Source: Pomphorhynchus laevis | Lineage: Eukaryota > Acanthocephala > Palaeacanthocephala > Echinorhynchida > Pomphorhynchidae | Reading direction: 5' to 3' | Assembly: GCA_012934845.2 (NCBI GenBank) | Contig: WNNJ02003004.1 | Location: forward strand, 168,457 to 232,456 | DNA length: 64,000 nucleotides | Shown: positions 62,561 through 64,000 of the stretch, in pieces | How the letters are laid out: each line of letters opens with the position of its first letter | How positions within the stretch are numbered: position 1 is the first letter of the stretch | Notes under the pieces: model-generated | What the model saw: the letters and a program-made list of their open reading frames with translations, nothing else | What the model was told of the DNA's origin: nothing | Database searches by the model: none | Made by a program: the position numbers and the translations under genes

Positions 62561-63260
62561 AAGGATTGTATCATAGTATATTTCAAATACGATGCCACCG
62601 AGTGTGGCGCTGCAAAATACACTCTCTTGTATATTTTCTAGGATCCGCTTAGTGGCCATTGAGCGAATTCTGTATTATGTATATAATTAACGTAGTTTGT
62701 ATCTCTTATATCTACAATTCGCGAATTGGGATATAATACAAGTTTAAATAGTGTTTGTTTGCTATATGATTGTTCACTACATATATCCTGCTTATAACAC
62801 GTGTCCTCTTTAAAGTCTAAAATTTATGTGAATGCTTATATTTTTAACTTAGAAGTCTAAATTTTATTCAAAACGTTTCGACCAGTAAAAAATAGGCTTC
62901 TTCAGTTGTTGTCAAGTTATAAGCTGACATGTGTGTCAAGGTGTGTAGAATTAAGTCTAGAAAGGGTTGTATCATATGTGGTAGCGAATGACAAATACTA
63001 ATATATCAAGTTATAAGCTGGCATGTGAGTCAAGGTGTATGGAATTGACTCTGCAAAGGATTGTATAACTAGTGGTAGCGAACGAAAAATACTAATTTAC
63101 CAAGTTAAGTTTCTTCAGTTGTTGTTAAATTCAAAATTTAAGGAAAACTAAAATTTGAGTTAAGGTATATGGAATTTAGTTTAGAAAGAATTGAATCATA
63201 GTATATTTCAAATACGATGCCACCGAGTGTGGCGCTGCAAATACTTAAAAATACTTATAT
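62561..63260. repeat. ~125-bp diverged tandem repeats
   Basis: Four diverged units share gtcaaggtgt...ggaatt, tctagaaagg.ttgtatcat and a closing gcgaacgacaaatactaa or gatgccaccgagtgtggcgc block. The latter (GCCAC/GTGGC hairpin) occurs at about 62597 and 63217, and the other at about 62975 and 63075. No coding capacity. Confidence 0.65.
62868..62908 (-). ncRNA. Minimal hammerhead-like motif (candidate)
   Basis: Minus strand: CAA, CTGAAGA (62905-62899), A, GCC, 11-base loop, GGTC, GAAAC, GTT, TTG. CAA/TTG would be a 3-bp stem I, GCC/GGT(C) stem II and AC/GT a two-pair stem III. It follows the same layout as the 21.2-kb motif, including the extra A after the first box. U7 of the core is A here. 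Activity is doubtful. Confidence 0.35.
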
Positions 63261-64000
63261 TTGAACACTGTATTTACAAATGTATAAATGCGTGGCGAAC
63301 GAAACAATACCAACATGCTGGATTGTCACCTGATATGTTGTCATTCAGGGGTTATGTGGTCGAAATCACGGAGGGAGGATATCGCAGCTGGTCTCTAATG
63401 CCAAATCACCTCGTGTCATGTATTTTATATATTTTATTATTTTCTGTTTGATTTTAAATATTTAATGATTTTGAATAAAGTCAATATTCTTACAGATTGT
63501 TGCAATTCTTAACATTTCCTTGTTTAATATATTATATTTAATATGAAATAATTATTTAATATTATATTTAATATGTTATGCATGGATGCTCACGCATAAC
63601 AGGTATACATGAATGATCATGCAAAAATATGTTTCTTGTAAAAGAATTTATTTATTTTACTTTTTCTTGTAAAGACGACATATTTAAATTTACAATAATT
63701 TAAATTAAGAATAATTAATAATTTATTATTTTATTTTTAAAGTACTCTAGTTTAAAATAAATATCTATAAAATTATTCAAATAATTCAAATATTTTTAAT
63801 ATACATGTTATTGTGATTTTTAAAATTTTATTATTTAATGTATTGTATATAATATTATTCATGTTATGCATGAATGCATGCCAGCGGTGTAAAAAGAATT
63901 ATTTGACAATATTGTTTACAAATATTTTAAATATTAATATAATATATGAGATATGATAAAATTATAAATGTAAAATAATATTATAAAATAATATTATAAA
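63261..64000. other. AT-rich, no gene seen
   Basis: Two related blocks (ttatgcatggatgctcacgc near 63575 and ttatgcatgaatgcatgcca near 63866) sit in AT-rich low-complexity sequence. A plus frame at 63191-63451 overlaps the tandem repeat and shows no similarity. Confidence 0.4.

Noticed and set aside
1-64000. tRNA, rRNA or CRISPR features
   Set aside because: No cloverleaf with A and B boxes, no rRNA-like conserved block and no spaced direct repeats of CRISPR type were seen. The window is eukaryotic.

Overview
The window comes from an AT-rich invertebrate metazoan nuclear genome. Its protein-coding genes are split by spliceosomal introns, and it carries many eukaryotic mobile elements: Penelope-like elements (PLEs), CR1/L2-type LINEs, restriction-like-endonuclease (RLE) LINEs, a Gypsy LTR element and a FLYWCH/MULE DNA transposon. 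The lineage cannot be fixed from sequence alone. Introns are either tiny (43-57 bp) or swollen by repeats (up to 4.9 kb). This recalls flatworms and some nematodes but proves neither.

Host genes, all on the minus strand, assembled here exon by exon with phases that close: a carnitine/acylcarnitine carrier (SLC25A20-like, 8 exons, 4319-10035, 280 aa); a WDR74/Nsa1-like ribosome-assembly WD40 protein (8 exons, 14424-25176, 310 aa); a two-exon small protein (42537-42852); the 3' part of an unrecognised gene with a long acidic, disordered-looking tail (53513-55250); and a two-exon small predicted mitochondrial membrane protein (61474-61910).

Repeats, left to right: FLYWCH/MULE relic (1-390); degenerate LINE (1.1-2.3 kb); PLE pieces around and inside the carrier gene (2.6-7.4 kb); a CR1 fragment (10.4 kb); a 380-bp, 8-copy tandem array in a wdr74 intron (17.6-20.6 kb); a dispersed AT-rich family with a GC-richer structured core (22-24.5, 40.3, 57.2, 62.3 kb); a canonical PLE inserted in a LINE ORF1 (25.4-27.8 kb); a broken Gypsy element with 97-bp LTRs (29759-33680); a ~100-bp tandem array (34.0-35.4 kb); a 4.6-kb L2/CR1-type LINE (35.4-40.1 kb); two CR1-like LINE copies in tandem (43.4-48.5 kb); an almost full-length RLE LINE (48.7-51.8 kb) and a 5'-truncated relative (59.2-60.5 kb); a 307-bp tandem pair (52.4-53.0 kb); and a ~125-bp tandem repeat (62.6-63.3 kb).

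The most notable item is a type I hammerhead ribozyme at 57929-58004 on the plus strand, with every core residue and three paired stems, inside a ~245-bp GC-richer, hairpin-rich insertion that resembles metazoan retrozymes. Several other repeat families here (380-bp array, ~100-bp array, 29.4 kb, and short motifs at 21.2, 56.7 and 62.9 kb) carry hammerhead-like boxes in the right order but degenerate or minimal. Two more families (22-24 kb and 52.5 kb) have interleaved complementary arms that would form pseudoknots. The window therefore reads as a graveyard of structured, possibly self-cleaving repeat RNAs.
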